Below, one piece after another: positions 62,227 to 64,000 of a stretch of 64,000 bases of DNA (position 1 is its first letter; each line of letters starts with the position of its first letter). The stretch spans positions 310,001 through 374,000 of the forward strand of contig NZ_CP114882.2 of the NCBI RefSeq assembly GCF_027474525.2, in the 5' to 3' direction. The DNA comes from Flavobacterium lacustre. GTDB taxonomy: Bacteria > Bacteroidota > Bacteroidia > Flavobacteriales > Flavobacteriaceae. Position numbers and translations under genes: made by a program. The notes under the pieces were generated by a model. That model worked only from the letters and a program-made list of their open reading frames with translations. It ran no database searches and had not been told where the DNA came from.

Positions 62227-63096
62227 TTATGGAACAGCAATTTTCATCTGTTTAGGTAAAATTTGAATATCAAGTTGCGTTTGTTCGCCACAATATTCAC
62301 CGTCAATTTGAAAGCTTACCGGTAAACTGGTCGTAATAGTTGCTTTATCGGTAGATATAATCTCGATATCATCTGAATTCAAAGGTAAATTTCCGGTGAT
62401 AATTTTGACGAAAACTACTAAATCAAGATTTTTTAAAATTACCAATTCAAACTTACCATCATTTATAACTCCATCCGGATTGATGACTACGCCTGTCCCA
62501 TATTTCTTAGCATTAGCAATAACAACCATTCTGGCATCGCAAACCCAAGTTTGATTATTGGCACAAATTGTTGCTGTAAATGGATCATCTAAATCTATTA
62601 AGGTCGTAATGGCCTGCAAAGCATAACCCCACATACCACGAATATCACTTTTTTCGTAATTTTTAATGAGTGCTGCATTGAGTCCTAAATCACTTAAATG
62701 CATACTTTTTTTGCCGTTAATAACAACCATATCCATTTCTATGTAATTATTATGAAAAGCAATTGACAAACTCTCGTCAAGAGTTGTTATCAGATTTAGT
62801 TCGGCTGCTAAACCATTAGCAGAACCGGCTGGCAAAATTCCAAGGATAACATTATGTTTTTCCATTGCTTCGGAAACCATTTTTATGGTTCCGTCTCCCC
62901 CCGCAATGATAATCCGTTCAGGTTTATGTAGATCATAAAGTGTTCTTATATTAAGAATATCATTATCTCCGGAAGTTGTATACAGAAAAAAACACAGCTT
63001 TTGTTTGGTTGCAAAGCGTCTGGCCGCATCAATAAATTCAGATTTATCGATAGCTCCGGATATTGGATTTACGACCATTAACACGTTCTTTTTCAA
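62227..63096 (-). CDS. Diacylglycerol kinase-family lipid kinase (YegS/DagK-like)
   Basis: The 289-residue protein has the N-terminal catalytic domain of the family: VVNPISGAIDKSE near residue 8, IIAGGDGTIKMVSEAM near residue 62 with the GGDGT nucleotide motif, and ILPAGSANGLAAEL near residue 90. The C-terminal beta domain closes with PVSFQIDGEYCGE. It phosphorylates a lipid such as diacylglycerol. It is divergent from the App1-like gene, another lipid-linked family. Confidence 0.9.
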   Translation of the reverse strand: MKKNVLMVVNPISGAIDKSEFIDAARRFATKQKLCFFLYTTSGDNDILNIRTLYDLHKPERIIIAGGDGTIKMVSEAMEKHNVILGILPAGSANGLAAELNLITTLDESLSIAFHNNYIEMDMVVINGKKSMHLSDLGLNAALIKNYEKSDIRGMWGYALQAITTLIDLDDPFTATICANNQTWVCDARMVVIANAKKYGTGVVINPDGVINDGKFELVILKNLDLVVFVKIITGNLPLNSDDIEIISTDKATITTSLPVSFQIDGEYCGEQTQLDIQILPKQMKIAVP

Positions 63097-63160
63097 AATT
63101 TTGCTTTATTTATTGATTAAAATAATTAACTTGGAACTTCTATCAAAAGTACCACAATAA

Positions 63161-64000
63161 ATGAAGCCTATTTTAAAATTATACCGCGGATATGCAAATG
63201 AGCAAGAATTAATTGTGATGGGACATGTATTTAAACCTACAAGAACAAAAGATTACGATTTCAAGAAAAAAAATTTCAAAAATGCAGGCTCAGTTATCAG
63301 CATGTTTCGAATTAAAACACATGCCAATGCGGATGTTTATTTAGAATACGGCACGAAAAAAATCCATACAAAAACCCTAAAAGATGGTTATTTTAAATTC
63401 TGTGTGCCTTTATTAGAACATGAAGACCGTTACGGCTGGATAGATTACCAAGTGAGTATCATTCATGAAAACAAAACGATTGTAACTGAAGAAAGTTATA
63501 TTCGTCCACAGAAAGGAAACCTTGGAATTATCTCCGATATTGATGATACCTTTTTGGTTTCTTATTCTTTAAATCCAATAAAGAAATTATATATATTATT
63601 GTTTAAAAACGTGGACTCCCGAAAAGTTTTTGAAGATGTAGTCCCACATTACCAAGCTTTAAGTGCTGCTGGGAGAAATACTATTGGAGAAGAAAATGCT
63701 TTTTTTTATGTGTCAAGCAGCGAGTGGAATTTGTATCGTTTTATCGAAAGATTTACAGCCATTCACAAATTACCTAAAGCTGTTTTATTATTAAAAGATA
63801 TAAAAACCAGTCTTACTGATTTTTTTATTACAGGACGCGGCAGTCACAATCATAAATTTGATAAAATAAAACACATTTTAGAATTTTATCCCAATTTACA
63901 ATATGTTTTATTAGGAGATGATTCTCAGCATGATCCTTATTTGTATGAAGCTATTTGTAAAATTTTCCCAATGACAGTCAAAGCCGTTTATATCCGGCAA
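63161..64000 (+). CDS. App1/DUF2183 phosphatidate phosphatase-like protein (3' end cut off)
   Basis: The ORF runs off the window after 280 codons. The N-terminal beta domain (residues 1-120) is followed by the phosphatase motif ISDIDDTFL near residue 128, the block FFYVSSSEWNLYRF, and TGRGSHNHKFDKIKHILEF with VLLGDDSQHDPYLYEAI. These are the DxDxT and later motifs of the App1 family, which dephosphorylates phosphatidate in yeast. The ATG at 63161 follows a short leader shared with the divergent lipid kinase, suggesting linked lipid metabolism. Confidence 0.88.
   Translation, partial: MKPILKLYRGYANEQELIVMGHVFKPTRTKDYDFKKKNFKNAGSVISMFRIKTHANADVYLEYGTKKIHTKTLKDGYFKFCVPLLEHEDRYGWIDYQVSIIHENKTIVTEESYIRPQKGNLGIISDIDDTFLVSYSLNPIKKLYILLFKNVDSRKVFEDVVPHYQALSAAGRNTIGEENAFFYVSSSEWNLYRFIERFTAIHKLPKAVLLLKDIKTSLTDFFITGRGSHNHKFDKIKHILEFYPNLQYVLLGDDSQHDPYLYEAICKIFPMTVKAVYIRQ

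Overview
This 64-kb window is chromosomal DNA of a member of the Bacteroidota, most probably a Flavobacterium or close relative. The evidence is low GC, short leaders preceded by TAnnTTTG -7 boxes (some with a TTG about 19 bases upstream), abundant SusC/SusD, GSCFA and DUF families typical of the phylum, Bacteroidota-type lipoprotein signals, and an initiator tRNA without an encoded CCA. There is no CRISPR array, insertion sequence, integrase or phage module.

Left part (1-34 kb), mostly housekeeping. It opens with an anaerobic ribonucleotide reductase activase, a haem-copper-oxidase-like membrane protein and an Rrf2 regulator with three Cys, a likely low-oxygen or NO group. Then come an L,D-transpeptidase, nadA-nadB, hemL, a LysM glucosaminidase lipoprotein, an ACC-deaminase-like PLP enzyme, hutU, a truncated haemoglobin, an exported acetolactate decarboxylase, phenylalanine hydroxylase, GSCFA and DUF4230 proteins, alaS, an M23 peptidase with a MerR regulator, LemA with two TPM-domain proteins, der, era and two tandem initiator tRNA genes. 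Between them (26.4-30.7 kb) lies a small accessory unit: an Rrf2 regulator, a palindrome at a promoter, a 34-residue leader ORF ending Met-Cys-Met-Cys, and a TonB-dependent receptor. This looks like a sulfur- or cysteine-regulated uptake system.

Central part (34.3-58.7 kb), a polysaccharide utilisation locus for alpha-mannan. One long minus-strand operon reads: ROK kinase fused to mannose-6-phosphate isomerase, SusC, SusD, SusE-like lipoprotein, two GH76 endo-alpha-1,6-mannanases, a GH92 alpha-mannosidase and an MFS sugar transporter. A divergent GntR/UTRA regulator faces it across a cluster of palindromes. Farther right are a second GH92, a GH92-GH125 pair and a LacI regulator. The two transcription units of this right half each carry the same perfect LacI-type palindrome, placed exactly between the -33 and -7 promoter boxes. 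The inferred pathway is surface cleavage of the alpha-1,6 backbone by GH76, import by SusCD, trimming by GH92 and GH125 in the periplasm, uptake of mannose by the MFS protein, and conversion to fructose-6-phosphate by the fused kinase-isomerase. Three gene relics (an unidentified exported protein, a GH97-like fragment and a GH92 tail) show that the locus once held more enzymes.

Right part (58.7-64 kb): a leucine-rich-repeat protein, a DUF1761 membrane protein, pterin carbinolamine dehydratase (partner of the phenylalanine hydroxylase at 16.7 kb), a GNAT-like protein, a lipid kinase and the start of an App1/DUF2183 protein cut by the window edge. Several hairpin repeats lie between genes, including two members of a family with conserved ends and a variable palindromic core.
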